64,000 bases of DNA from Sipunculus nudus (GCA_026874595.1 CM049311.1:8221676-8285675); one strand, 5' to 3'; counted from the stretch's first letter, positions 1-11,588 are shown. Made by a program: numbers and translations. Notes: generated from the sequence alone by a model not told the origin.

Positions 1-2570
1 GAAACTGACAGAGAATATAGAGGCGTGTGGACAGAAATGTGAGAGACCGTAAAACTGGGTCTGATACCATTGAAATTATCATGGTACATTTAATAAAAGA
101 AAGAATAATGACTACTTTTTTATTGAATTTACAAGAGATACATATACTTACATAAAGTGGAAGGAATTATTGATCCGCAATTTATATTTTATATATGTGC
201 ATAGCTCATAGAATATCGATAAATTTCATTGCATGGAACCATCTTTTCAGAAATACAGTGTTTATATAATATACACAGAAAATCAGTATGTAGTTCGTTC
301 CACGGGATGGATCACCATGTATCACGAACAGTTACTGACGGCATCCCAGCAGTACTTCATGCAGCGACATAAACAACTTCTTTTCTGATTGCAAACTTGA
401 TCAATGGCGTGTTACACAGCCGGCCACAAAGAAAAAAAACAGGGTGGTTGTATTCACCTACTTCAGAGACACAGAGAGTCAAAGACAGCAATTACCGTCA
501 AAAACACGAATGTCATTGTACCAATTTGACAGTCAGGGCTTACACGGAGTCCTGACCGAATCGACTGCACAGTCATCCATTCCGGCACAGCGACCTTAAT
601 AATTCGGTCTATGTGAGAATTAACAAAAATGAAATAACACGAATGAACATACCAATGTATAAGTCGTGTCTCAATAGCGACCAACCATGTTTCATGCCTA
701 CTGCTAAGACAAACTTATGCGGTAGGAGAAATACTTGACTGCATTAGATATTCAACACGCAGAAAGGTTTACCAAAATGTTGACTTAAAAAGGTTTTGTT
801 TCCTCATCTGGAATTTCGCTGTGGTTTATAACACTGCTGTTGCTGTCAATCAAACTATCTAAGTGGCTTGCATGCCGCTCAAAAAAAATTTCGTAGACCT
901 CAATAACTACCGTTGATAATCTTTTAACACCGGAAATTGAAGTTGTCTTTTGTAGGCAGTATATGTGACAAACAAGTCTCTATATTAGCATTCGAGCTTT
1001 ACATGTCATATTATCGACCCATTTGGTAGCTGGTCGGACAGAATCCACAATAGGAAACCCGGCAGTATGTTTAAAATACAGACATTTACTGCGAGAATTT
1101 GAATTTTTAATATTATTCATTATATGGAAGGTTGGATGCGATTGCATCAGAGAAAAGTTGTAAAAAGCACAGAGACTGCTGAAACAGAGACATGACATCA
1201 TCTGAACGTCTTATTACAAATCCAGCAGGCATGATTATGGAGCCATATGATTAACGCTGCACTAAATTATAATCGTTATTGATCCAAATGGTGTCAGAAG
1301 TGGGATCACCCTGACAAAGAAGTGCGCCTTGCACGGCACGCTCTCTGTACATTATATGCACACCGGTGCTGTTTTTGGAAGGAGACGGCAAGCACAGGCG
1401 TGAAGGACTATACGGGTTCAATATACGGCACATGACTTTACGTTCAGAAGGAGCACGTTATCGATGAAACTGAAATGCATGGAGCTTCTACTGCCTATTA
1501 TCTCATTTACTCGATCAGACATTCACCGAAGGACCAGAAGCATTTCCAAAGCATTATGAGTTTCCTGTCTTCCATTGTTGCTTTTAATGGGGTGTGACGT
1601 CACAAACTTATTTGCGAAAAAAGCTAAATTTATAAACATTTATATATAAAAATTTATATTCAAAAGGAAAAGAATTATTATTAAAACCCTTAAATGTACC
1701 ATCTCCCAAGATGGTACATATCATCTCCAAAGATATTGTATAAAGAACTATCGTTTGCAATGAGATACAAGATTTCGGGAACATGACTCTGATTGAGTAA
1801 TATAATATGAAAGGCAGCTGTTGCCATGGAGATTTGACAGTCTGCATGTTTAGGACACTGCAGCTTGCTTGTAAATTTTCATTTTCTAAATAAACGGAGT
1901 ATGAGTATTATTATTATCATTATTATTATTATTTATCCATTGACTACTGGACAATTCGACAGGGGTGCACGGTCATTTTATCCACGGTATAACGTTGCCT
2001 TCCGCGGGAAACGAGACAAGTGGAAATGCTTGTTCATTACAATATTGTCTTTTTGAAAGTCAAGGACATTATTTACTCATTTAAAAGCACCTGATTACTG
2101 TAATAATGGTATACTGTCCCTTGCAGATTTTTGCAGTTTGAAAATTTATTAAAATTATAATGGGGCTTACTTCAAACGGACACGTTTTCATCAGTCTCCC
2201 GGAAAACCGTCCACCTACCAGACATGCCAAGTCTCACGCTTTTGGTGTTAGGCTCACGCTATTAGCGCATTTTAGCGATTACAAATCTCTCTCGCGCTAA
2301 AGACATAAAATACGCATTATTTAAAACTGACAGCTTTGTCGAAACAATTTTAGAAGCTTAGGTCCGAGTAGGGCGAATTTTTACCTGTACCAAACGTAAA
2401 CCGGACTTGTCAAAACGTTACCTATAGTCGTCAGTTTTTCAGTTTGCTACAAAAACGTAATGTAGCAAATACGGAACTGTATTTTGCATCATAATCTTAA
2501 ATCAAGCTTCAGTGCAAGAAAAATTGTTCAGCTCGGGTAACTTTTATACCAAAAAAAACTCAGATTCACG
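1..2570. other. Non-coding stretch, no gene recognised
   Basis: Short open frames on both strands here show no family resemblance, no splice-site pattern that joins them and no coding-like continuity. An (ATT)n microsatellite lies near 1,900-1,935. I see nothing else that I can name. Confidence 0.5.
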
Positions 2571-2674
2571 AATTGATAAGTAAAATTAAATCTTTACAAC
2601 TTTCAAGGACCATGAGTCACACTGAGCAGAATCGGACTCACAAGAGTACGACTCTGTTGGTTAGACATTGTATA

Positions 2675-2995
2675 GGTAGACATTCTATGCCCACAATGCC
2701 AGAAGCAGGTCCAAGGGGTCTGTACCCTCCCCCCCCCCCCCCCTCCCCTTTTCTTCAGCCCCCGCAACCTTCTGGACCCCCCTTTTTCGGCCGCCGCAAC
2801 CTTTTGCAGGGTATGGGTAGACATTCTATGCCCACAATGCCAGAAGCGGGTCCAGAGGGTCTGGACCCCCCTTTTTCAGCCGCCGCAACCATTTTTCAGG
2901 GTAAAGGTAGACATGCTATGCCCACAATGCCAGAAGCGGGTCCAGGGAGTCTTGACCCTCCTTTTCAGTCGCCGCAACCATTTTTCAGGGTTTCA
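2675..2995 (+). repeat. Three-unit minisatellite with open reading frame
   Basis: A unit beginning GGTAGACATTCTATGCCC recurs at 2,675, 2,816 and 2,906. The last two are 90 bp apart. The first is stretched by a poly-C run around 2,728-2,743. The plus-strand frame 2,573-3,154 stays open through all units and would encode a repeated GRHSMPTMPEAGP motif followed by a Pro/Phe-rich spacer. Because 90 is a multiple of three, an open frame can persist by chance once one unit is open. I see no start context or splice sites that make it a gene, so I annotate it as a repeat. Confidence 0.6.
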
Positions 2996-3154
2996 GATTA
3001 TTTTTTGCGGACCTGGGGACCTTGTTTTAGGTTTTGTCAGGTTAGCCCTCTCCTTTTCCTAAATCCTGTTCACGTCCCTGAATGTACTTCTACACAGCAG
3101 AGGAGTAGATATAACTATGGTGACGATGGTTATGTAATCCGTTTAAATACGTAA

Positions 3155-4200
3155 GATAGGAATTGTTTCAGGGCAAATTATATATACATGGGTGTTTTTT
3201 TACAGTAAATCACGGTATTAGTAATATTTTGTAAGCATGCGCTTGTGAAACGTAAACAGGTTTTCCCTTGAAATGTAACAAATTTTTATTTTAAAGTTTG
3301 ACATTTGAGAAAAAATGTAGTCTCGGTCATCCTCACATTTCAAAGAGGTTCATTTGAGTTGAAACGACCACTGACGGAAGGGTGACCATGAAATCTCACG
3401 TATTTTTAATTTTAAAAACTTGGCAGCCTTGGCCTACTTACGCTCCCGAGGCAGTGGAAATCTTGCGCTTCTAAAGAAGCTACTGATTTTCCCGCTGCCT
3501 GGTTTGACCGTATATGATACATTTAGACACTAGGTGGTGGGTCGTAGTCTGGCAGCCAACCAAATGCCAGTTAAAAAACACTCGACAGGCATCATGGCTC
3601 CGCCCATAGCTGCGCTTCAAGTGCGCTTCAAGTGCACTCAGGGGTTACTCTTAGTAAAAAATAGCCGAATTTTAATGGCTCCCTCTACGTTCTCGTATCA
3701 TCGACCGATTCGATTATAACATTACGACTATGTTAGCGTATCCATGTATCCGTTTGCCAGCATAACGGAACCCAGCCAGCGAGGTGTGCACGGAACATGT
3801 GTTGTTTCATTTTGTTTGAATTACAGCTCACGGGCCGGGCATCCTATGTACACAAGGACCTGTGAAAACCACGTTCCATTCTCTCTGAGCCTGTGGCCTG
3901 TTCAAACGGTTGCCGGGGTGATGAGCTGTCACTCAAAACGAAATGTACAACATTGGCTCCGTGTATACCTCGCTTGGCTGGTAAACCATTTTGTCTTCAA
4001 GCACAGGGTCTCATCTGATTGGTCTAAAATACAGTGCTCCCCTCTGGTGTAGCGATTCAGGATATGAGGTCAAAACAAACAGCGCTTACGATATAGGTAG
4101 TAGGCCAAAAGGTAAAGCGCTGTGTAAAGAGCGTATGACCTACTGAGATGAAGTGACACAAATAGAGTCCTTTCTAGTCGGCCCAGCTTTATTACGTCAT
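3155..4200. other. Non-coding stretch, nothing recognised
   Basis: No recognisable gene, RNA or repeat. A 102-codon frame at 3,744-4,052 has no family resemblance and no supporting signals. Confidence 0.4.
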
Positions 4201-4210
4201 ATTAAACTTT

Positions 4211-4774
4211 ATGGGCGACAAAGCAGATCTGGATGCCATGAAAAAATGCAAGTTAGTGATTACGCGTTACAAACGTGACAAAGCTTTACTCGGTGCTTTT
4301 CTTCAGTCACGAAAGTATGATTTAAACGCATTGCGGTTAGGAGCAGATAAAGAGGGGAAGCAGGGGGCCTCACAAAAAAATTGTAAAATAGAACTTAGTG
4401 AAATAGAACGGATTTTGCATCATAATGCTGCTTTAAGTACCAAGATTGCACTATTAATACCGGAATTTTTTAAAATAAGTTTCGAGGAGACGCCCTACAA
4501 GATGGTAGGGGATTTTCATATACTCCCCAACGGTGCTTCCGGTCCCTCTGGCCTCGGGGCCTTGCTATATGAGCCCCCTACATACTATAATCCTCTATTC
4601 GTCCTTGACCATGTCAGAGATATCACGATTTTCAACTTAAATAAATTCCAACAATGCTTTTATAACGGCTCTGTCTGCCAAACACGGGAAACAATCCATC
4701 TGATAATTTCATATTTTCAAATAACTGAAATTCTTGGTAACATTCATGATAGCCTAGAGTACGCAAAACCTTAA
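4211..4774 (+). CDS. Hypothetical ORF, 187 aa
   Basis: An ATG-initiated frame of 187 codons, long for this AT-rich non-coding background, with mixed codon use that does not look like simple repeat. The predicted protein begins MGDKADLDAMKKCK, has a Lys-rich first third, and is more hydrophobic and aromatic toward the end. It has no signal peptide, no obvious membrane segment and no motif I recognise. No host gene neighbours it; the nearest feature is the hAT-like MITE starting 160 bp downstream. It may be a chance frame, a remnant of a mobile element or a lineage-restricted gene. I cannot assign a function. Confidence 0.25.
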   Translation: MGDKADLDAMKKCKLVITRYKRDKALLGAFLQSRKYDLNALRLGADKEGKQGASQKNCKIELSEIERILHHNAALSTKIALLIPEFFKISFEETPYKMVGDFHILPNGASGPSGLGALLYEPPTYYNPLFVLDHVRDITIFNLNKFQQCFYNGSVCQTRETIHLIISYFQITEILGNIHDSLEYAKP

Positions 4775-4935
4775 CCTGAATCTAAATTAATTTATATGCA
4801 CTATCATTCTAAAAAGCGTTATTATAGTATCCATACATACCCAGCACATGCCTCGTATAATAGTCTGCAGAGTGACCGCTGGTGTCAGAAGATTGTTCAG
4901 GTAATTGAGATAATGTTAAGACGAGCAGTCTTAAC

Positions 4936-5250
4936 CAGTGTTGTAGTCGAGTCACGACCCTCCAAGGCCGAGTCCGAGTCACGGCCCTCCAGAGACCGAA
5001 TCATGGCCCTCCGAGGCCAAGGCCGAGTCACCACCTTCCGAGACAGAGTCACCACCAACCAAGTCAAAGGACCATACAGCTAAGATTCAGTGTCTGCATT
5101 TTGATACGAGTTATATAGCTCGAATGCATGTATACACAATAGGTCAAACTTGAGGGGCCTCGGTAACATGGCAGCCATATAGCCTTCCAAGACCAGGGCC
5201 GATGGATCCCGGCTTCAAGGCCAAAACCGGTCTCGAGACCTCCAACACTG
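4936..5250. mobile_element. hAT-like MITE with 8-bp target duplication
   Basis: The left end reads CAGTGTTGTAGTCGAG and the right end, on the opposite strand, CAGTGTTGGAGGTCTCGAG, an imperfect terminal inverted repeat. The flanking 8 bp are GTCTTAAC on the left and GTCTTTAC on the right, a 7/8 match. CAGTGTTG-type termini with 8-bp duplications are characteristic of hAT transposons. The left half contains a roughly 27-bp GC-rich tandem repeat (GAGTCACGGCCCTCC, 4,950-5,060). At 315 bp with no transposase it is a non-autonomous element. Confidence 0.7.
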
Positions 5251-6480
5251 GTCTTTACCTAGTCCATCTTTGGACTACGTCTACGCCCGTCCAACAGATC
5301 TAGCATAGGACGATAGGTTCCAGAGATGGAATACTCTTTACCATGCTCTAATGCTGCATTCTTGACCTCTGGGTGATATGGTGAATACGAATTTACAATT
5401 GGAAAATGGCGTTCGATACATGTTCCCAGTGGTATTTACCACTGGCGAACTGGTACTTCTTCGAGTAACCCTATCTGTCCCACTTGGCGACCTTCACCTT
5501 GATCCACGGCCTTGCGGGATCCAGGGAGCAAATAATGAAACCAATATTATACTAGTGTACATAATAGTTTTTAATGACAAATACAACTGAACAGATGTGA
5601 CAGGACACATATATTATAAATCTTCTTTTTTTTTTTACTTTTTATGTTTGGTTACTATGACAACTTAGAAGGTTAAGTTAACATATTCCACGTACGTGCG
5701 TTTGTTGTGTGAACGGAGGATTTCATCCAGATCCCAGACTTTGCCCCGTTTTGATTGGCTCTTAATCATGCGACATCATGGACTGAATTTTATCAACAAC
5801 TCAGATCTAGTAATGCATGTTGTTTCTATTCGCTCCTGAAAATTTGGGACTGACAGTGGCAGAAATACTGTGCTTTTACGAAGATCTAGAATTTTTTAGT
5901 CACAGGGGATTTCCCAGTGTGTGACGTCACTGCCGAGTTGACAGTGCTCATAGATGTTCCAATAGTTTTTGAACAAATCACACAACCTCATGTTTTTTTT
6001 TTTTTAAACAGAAAGAAAAATGTTTTTCCTCCAGGAATTGGGCTCATTTTATGTAAAATCTATATAAATATTTTTTTTATAGGCAATTATGTTATATGAT
6101 AATGTAATGAAATTTGGAATACGTTTGCTCGACCTTAGAAATCCGGTCAGTTAGTCACCAAAGTGACTAGGTAAATTAAATGATAAATATATCTGAGAGA
6201 ACATTTTAAACAGTCGTCGGTTAACGGTGCGAGACGTTTCGTCGCTGCAGGCGGCTACCAGTCAGTGCATTGGCCTTTTGTCGGGTATCGAAAAGGTTGC
6301 AAGTCGTTTGCACAACTTGACCTGGTGATCATTCACCATAAATCGGAAACGCAGCATTAGTCTGTACCGTACGTATTGGAGCCATTGTACTTTTCAAACT
6401 AAAATTCAGACAGTATTTAATCCCTTAAATTCCCATGTAGCAGATAAGCTTACAGCGTGAAAGTTCTTTTATATTAATCC
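5251..6480. other. Non-coding stretch, nothing recognised
   Basis: AT-rich sequence with poly-T runs near 5,626 and 5,994. No gene or repeat boundary that I can support. Confidence 0.4.
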
Positions 6481-6483
6481 TTA

Positions 6484-6838
6484 GGCCAAAAAAATAAAAT
6501 AAAAGGTATGGTTCTCAGGCACCGCCTGCGTCAATTTAAAACCCCCGCATAAAAAAATTTTATTTCGATTTTCAATAGAAACTTACCAATGTTGAGCTCC
6601 AGCCGCTCGGACATTTCTTTAAAGAGGATAAAATCATGAAATTTTGATAATATTTCCTTTGTTATGCAGTGCTTTTACTTGTTTAGCAAAATAAAACTGT
6701 CTTTATCATGCTTTTCCCTTATCATTTGACATTTTTATCGAAACATACAAAAAAAAATTAAAAATAAAAAAAACGCCTGCCCACATTGATTTCTGAAAAA
6801 AAGTGCCTAAGAACCATACCTAATTTTTTTTTTTGGCC
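6484..6838. mobile_element. MITE with TTA target duplication (Harbinger-like)
   Basis: The termini are inverted copies: left GGCCAAAAAAATAAAAT followed by GGTATGGTTCTCAGGCAC, right (reverse strand) GGCCAAAAAAAAAAATT followed by GGTATGGTTCTTAGGCAC. TTA flanks both ends at 6,481-6,483 and 6,839-6,841. A three-base TWA duplication is the signature of PIF/Harbinger elements, so this is the likeliest superfamily for this 355-bp non-autonomous copy. A fragment of the same family lies at about 43,719-43,780 in an importin-alpha intron. Confidence 0.65.
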
Positions 6839-6841
6839 TTA

Positions 6842-7960
6842 CGCGTATACCCGTTGAACAATAGGCCAGTAAAATTACCTATCTAAACTGTGTGTGGAAA
6901 GATGCCTTTCAATCCTCTACACGATTAGAAATCACAAAATATTTAAACTGGACACTTACTAGACCACAGTTGCATCAGTTTATCTTCACGGGGGGATGGA
7001 AATCAAAAGTTCTTTTTTTTTTCTAAAAAGTGGGGGGGGGGGATAGATACCCCCCTCCCACCCCATTCCTGTATTGTCTATTTTTAATTTGGACTGCATG
7101 GCAACCACAAACTCTTCTGTGATTGTCGTATATGGCTGTGTCCTATATTTTTTTGCTCCTTATGGATCCTATAAGAATATATATAATGTTGGAGTATGAT
7201 ATCACAACCATCGAACATGATCATGGAATAAAACTAAAAAACTGACAGGTCAGGAAGGGCCCCGCAATAGATGCAGTCATTATAAACTGAAGTACTGTGA
7301 ATTTGGTGTACTTTGGTAGCATTGGCTGATAGAGTGATATTTGAAAATGAAAGAACCTGTAAAGAACAGCTGACATGTATAAACTGGAAAAAAAGATATG
7401 GTAAAGTGAAAATGTTCAAAGCTATCAAAATAATTATATAAAAGAACTGCATGCATTTTTAGTTTCTGTATTTGTGTATTACCTGTGCCAATTATTCTTG
7501 GTTGAAGACTTGGCTGGGCTGTGTTAAATATTTTTCCAGTATTTGTATGTTGAATTGGCCTTATATATGTAAGGCTTGAGTCTGTACATGAGCCTTGTAG
7601 TATTGGAGAGAGTCAGCTGCTGGTAAGTAGTGATAAAATGGTCATTCTCTTGAACTGAGACTCAGCTGTTCTTGGGCTTGGGTCTACAGATGCGGTGTTG
7701 TGTAGAATGGCTACATATGAATATCAATGTAAATTTGTTGATGGTCACTATAATAGGTCCAAATTCCTTGACACGTTGGAAGTGGAGATAGATTTGTCCA
7801 AACATGGTCTAAATGAGAGCCACTGTGGTGCGTTGGGCCAGTGTATCCTTTCTGGGGAATCTTCAAATTGTTTGTACAAAATATGCTGTGAAAATGTAAT
7901 GCCGCTGTACATGGGCGACTCGAAAAATATTCATCCATTTCTGGCCTGCTGAAGGAGACA
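6842..7960. other. Non-coding stretch, nothing recognised
   Basis: Contains a poly-G/poly-C patch near 7,032-7,065 and small unsupported open frames, including 85 codons at 7,695-7,952. No recognisable gene. Confidence 0.4.
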
Positions 7961-8726
7961 CCAGCAACTGAACACCAAACTGTGTATTACTTTTTTTTCC
8001 CTTCTGACCCAAATATCAATAAGCTTCTCCCTTAGGCCATGGGTGATACATATTATGTTTGTATCCGATCAATCATATGTTAGGGGAGTTATTATGCAGA
8101 AACGAATTTGATTGTTCATCAAATTCTTTGCAAGTTATTGCATTTACATCATTTGAGAATTATCGCCTCTGTCATGATCATCCAGCTTCGAACTTGACGT
8201 AGCCCTTCATAACAAGCATTACTGGTGCAAGTTCAGTAAGTGTTAGTCAAATTGTTTGCGAGCTATTTAGTTAACATCATTTTAGCATTATCATATCTGT
8301 GACCTTGAAAATCGAACAAGGTCACCTATCTTCAAACATGATGAAGACCCATCAAAAGGTCCATCACTGCTGTGAGTCTGGGGACCTTATATTAAATACT
8401 TTTTACAAGTTATTGTGTTAACAATGTGTGTCCTTTTGCATGCATATTTGCTAAGAGAGCGCAACCTTACTAGAAGTTTAGAAATGGTTTTTACCGCATA
8501 ACTTACAGAAAAATGGCTGACTATGACCATATATCATACCTCGTTGCTGTTGACATGAGGACCTGTCCTACTGTTAAGGTGGAACAAACAATTATGGTTA
8601 CACTTATGATTTCTGCCCTGGTGAAAGAGGGACCTAAAATTTAACACCAAACTGTGAATAACTTTTTTGACCTTTGACCTCCAGACCCCAAAATTGATAG
8701 GGATCTTCCATAATTGATCGTTAATA
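7960..8726. repeat. Diverged dispersed repeat, two related units
   Basis: The phrase AACACCAAACTGTG followed by a run of T, then a stretch similar to GACC..AAAAT..ATA..CTTC, occurs near 7,970 and again near 8,645. The second unit leads directly into the GGACGGATGGATGGACGG microsatellite at 8,790. This looks like a decayed dispersed repeat with tandem structure. Confidence 0.4.
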
Positions 8727-9180
8727 CATACTTCAGGTTTGAACTCAATCCGTCAAACCTAACTGGAGTTATCATCTGGAAAAGAATTTGTGGACGGATG
8801 GATGGACGGACAGACAGACAGACAGGTCAATTACTAAAGGGCACCCGCTTTTCAAGCAGGGCCCTAACAAGGACAGAAGAACATTACCAAAACTAAAACA
8901 AAAATCACTTGATAATTCTTGTATACTAAAAACTTTATTCATATCTTAATTTTTAAACAATGAAAGTGATAAAATCGCCTCAACAGACATTTAAGTGACA
9001 TCAGCTATCACAGTTACAAACTCTGCAGCTGCCTGCATCCAAGATATCCAAAACAATACATTTGCACAGTCAGACCCCAACCACTTACACTTAACAATCT
9101 TATGCATGTCATTGCATGATAAATTGGATTATACCACCAATTTTACAAACCACCTACATAATTAATTAAGAAATCAGATC
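8727..9180. repeat. Left ~450-bp direct repeat flanking retrotransposon
   Basis: 454 bp that recur almost unchanged at 11,589-12,037 (449 bp). By hand alignment the copies differ by two substitutions, one 4-bp unit in a GACA microsatellite and one single-base indel. The unit begins CATACTTCAGG and ends AATCAGATC. It lacks TG..CA ends, a primer-binding site and a polypurine tract, so it is not an LTR. The simplest reading is an exceptionally long target-site duplication made when the retrotransposon inserted. Confidence 0.8.
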
Positions 9181-11588
9181 CTGGTGAAACCTTGAGAGAT
9201 CCTAATGCCATAGTTGTAGCTTGGCGTGAATATTTTTCTGCTTTATACTCAAAAGACGTTTCGGAAAAGTTTGACAGCCAGCATGAACGCTTCGTTACTC
9301 AAAGTCTCGCTCACTTTACAGATATTTCTTATGCAACGTTTAATGTTTTTCTTGACTCTGACATATCAGAGACAGAAATGAAAAAGGCCATAAAGGACCT
9401 GAAACGCGGAAAGTCTCCAGGTCCTGATAAAGTCATGAACGAACACCTTATCTTCGGTGGCGAACGTTTGATTTCACATCTATTACATTTGTTTAAATGT
9501 GTCTTTAAGACAGAAGGTTTACCTTCTCAAATGAAAGAAGGGCTAATTGTAACGATACCCAAAGGTAACAGCAAGACGCAAAAGAACCCAGATAAACATC
9601 GCGGTATCACATTACTCTGTTCTATTTACAAATTATTTGAAAAAATTTTACTAGACCGGATAGTAAGATATTTCTCTATACGCGATATCAAAATTTATGA
9701 CGCATGCCAGTTTGCTTATCAAAAAGGCTTATCAGCAGTTAATGCGTCATTCGTACTGCAAGAAAGTATTTTTCATCAAATTGATAACGGTTCTAATGTG
9801 TATGCTTGCTTCCTCGACAGTCGCAAAGCATTTGATACTGTCTGGCATGATGGTTTATTTTATAAATTATTTAAAACCGGTATCAATGGGAAAATGTGGC
9901 GAATTTTAAAAAATTCTTATATAAACACTCAGAGCTCTGTTCTATATGATGGCATCATTAGCGAAAAATTTAATATCTTGCAATCAGTTCGTCAAGGAGG
10001 AGTATTATCCTCCTTCCTGTACTTAATATACATCAACCAGTTGTTAAAAAAATTACAAAATCACGGTACGAAAGTGGGAAATATAGACACGGGAGTATTA
10101 GCTATGGCTGATGATATAACCATATCTGCTATTCACCCATCATCCCTTCAGAATATGATAAACATATGCTACCACTATAGCTGCCGCTGGAGGTTTCACT
10201 TCAATCCTGTCAAAACAGTTGTTGTCGTTTTTGGTGAGTCCCTAAGACGTTTTAATCAAGTGTCTTCACGCCGATGCTGGAATTTGGGGGGTGAACCTAT
10301 AATTCAGAAGCGAGAACATGTACATCTTGGCATTATTCTGCGTGCAGATATGTCAAATAAGTCCAGTGTCTTAACCGCATGTCAGAAGGGTAAATCCTCC
10401 TTTGTATCTCTTGCTGGCTTAGGGGTTCGTCCGAAGGGACTTAACCCTCTCACTGCTGCTAGTGTATATAAAGGTATTGTTGTACCACGTATGTTATACG
10501 GAGCAGAACTATGGAATAACCTGACAGGTGGTGACCTTTTGCACCTAGAAAGAACTCACCGTTTTTGTGTAAAACTGTCGCAGTGGTTTGGGATCAGGGT
10601 TCATAGTGATATCGCTCTCGCACTTCTAGCCATGCCCCGTCTCTCTGCTTTCGTTGATAAAGCTAAATTATTGTTCTTTAACAGATTAATAAACCTTCAA
10701 GATACACAAATTTCGAAACAGATTTTTATATATAGACTAACGTGTTCTTTAGCACAAAAGAGGAGTGGTATGCACGGCTTCATAAAAGATATCTTAAGGA
10801 TACTCGCTTCATACGACTTAGATACACAAATAGAGTTGATCTTGAGCGGCAACCTGAGCATAAGCAAAAGTAGTTGGACAAAATTGGTAATTAGTTGTAT
10901 TGTTAAAGCAGAAACTGATGCTTATAATCTTCGCGTGAGCACAAATCCTGATTATAACACATTTAATCTCGTGCATACTGACTGTTTCTTTCCTGCAGCA
11001 GTCTGGATTGCGGCCAAAGATTTACCTGGCTCCCTAAATAAATTTTCATGGGTTGCAAGGTTATTGGTAGCATTACCACATCTAGCCAAGATTGAAGGTC
11101 TATGTCATCTGTGTGGTTTGTTGTTCACTGATCCAGTAAAACATGCTGTTCTCTTTTGTGACCACATTAAAGAGCATCGTGACAAATTTTGGAATGTAAT
11201 ATGTGACAGGTTTAGCGTGGATATTAGTGCACATTTACATAATTTACCTGAAAATGATCTGTATTTAACATTTTTCGGCTGTGATATTGAAGTTATATCT
11301 GGAGAGTCATCTTCTGTGTATAATCTGTATTTACTAGAAGCGGCTAACCTAATGTGTTTTGCGAAGCCCGTAATCACAAGCCTGGTAGACCACAACAATA
11401 GCTTAATAACAAATATTCTGCGTATTTAAGATAGTCATACCTCCTGAGTTCAGTTAGTTTAAATGCTGTTTGTATATGTGATTATTTATGCACCTTTTTC
11501 ATGGAATTACTATTTACACACTTTCCAAAATGTATGTATGATGTCTATCTTCATTCTTGGAGGAAATAAAGGTTATCATCATCATCAT
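9181..11588 (+). mobile_element. 5'-truncated non-LTR retrotransposon (LINE)
   Basis: About 2.4 kb beginning in the ORF2 linker upstream of the reverse transcriptase and ending with an AATAAA at 11,565-11,570 followed by an (ATC)n tail that abuts the right direct repeat. The 5' truncation, short-repeat 3' tail and exact fit between two direct repeats fit insertion by target-primed reverse transcription. The repeat tail and RT-plus-CCHC layout suggest the CR1/L2/Jockey assemblage. I cannot place the clade more precisely by eye. Confidence 0.85.
9183..11429 (+). CDS. LINE ORF2 fragment: reverse transcriptase + CCHC domain
   Basis: One uninterrupted frame of about 749 codons with no native start, because the element is truncated (the first ATG-like initiator would be the TTG at 9,192). 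Counting from 9,192, RT landmarks are: the linker WREYFSALYS at 11-20, IPKGN at 122-126, FLDSRKAFDTVWHD at 207-220 with catalytic Asp209, SVRQGGVLSSFLYLIY at 265-280, and the active-site box AMADDITI at 304-311 (Asp307/308; the usual Tyr/Phe before ADD is Met). A Cys-x2-Cys-x9-His-x4-Cys cluster starts at 638, as at the C-terminus of many LINE ORF2 proteins. The apurinic endonuclease domain is missing. The absence of stops or frameshifts fits a young insertion. Confidence 0.9.
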   Translation, partial: GETLRDPNAIVVAWREYFSALYSKDVSEKFDSQHERFVTQSLAHFTDISYATFNVFLDSDISETEMKKAIKDLKRGKSPGPDKVMNEHLIFGGERLISHLLHLFKCVFKTEGLPSQMKEGLIVTIPKGNSKTQKNPDKHRGITLLCSIYKLFEKILLDRIVRYFSIRDIKIYDACQFAYQKGLSAVNASFVLQESIFHQIDNGSNVYACFLDSRKAFDTVWHDGLFYKLFKTGINGKMWRILKNSYINTQSSVLYDGIISEKFNILQSVRQGGVLSSFLYLIYINQLLKKLQNHGTKVGNIDTGVLAMADDITISAIHPSSLQNMINICYHYSCRWRFHFNPVKTVVVVFGESLRRFNQVSSRRCWNLGGEPIIQKREHVHLGIILRADMSNKSSVLTACQKGKSSFVSLAGLGVRPKGLNPLTAASVYKGIVVPRMLYGAELWNNLTGGDLLHLERTHRFCVKLSQWFGIRVHSDIALALLAMPRLSAFVDKAKLLFFNRLINLQDTQISKQIFIYRLTCSLAQKRSGMHGFIKDILRILASYDLDTQIELILSGNLSISKSSWTKLVISCIVKAETDAYNLRVSTNPDYNTFNLVHTDCFFPAAVWIAAKDLPGSLNKFSWVARLLVALPHLAKIEGLCHLCGLLFTDPVKHAVLFCDHIKEHRDKFWNVICDRFSVDISAHLHNLPENDLYLTFFGCDIEVISGESSSVYNLYLLEAANLMCFAKPVITSLVDHNNSLITNILRI

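Noticed and set aside
3744-4052. 102-codon ORF
   Set aside because: No family resemblance, no splice or start evidence; consistent with chance in a GC-richer patch.
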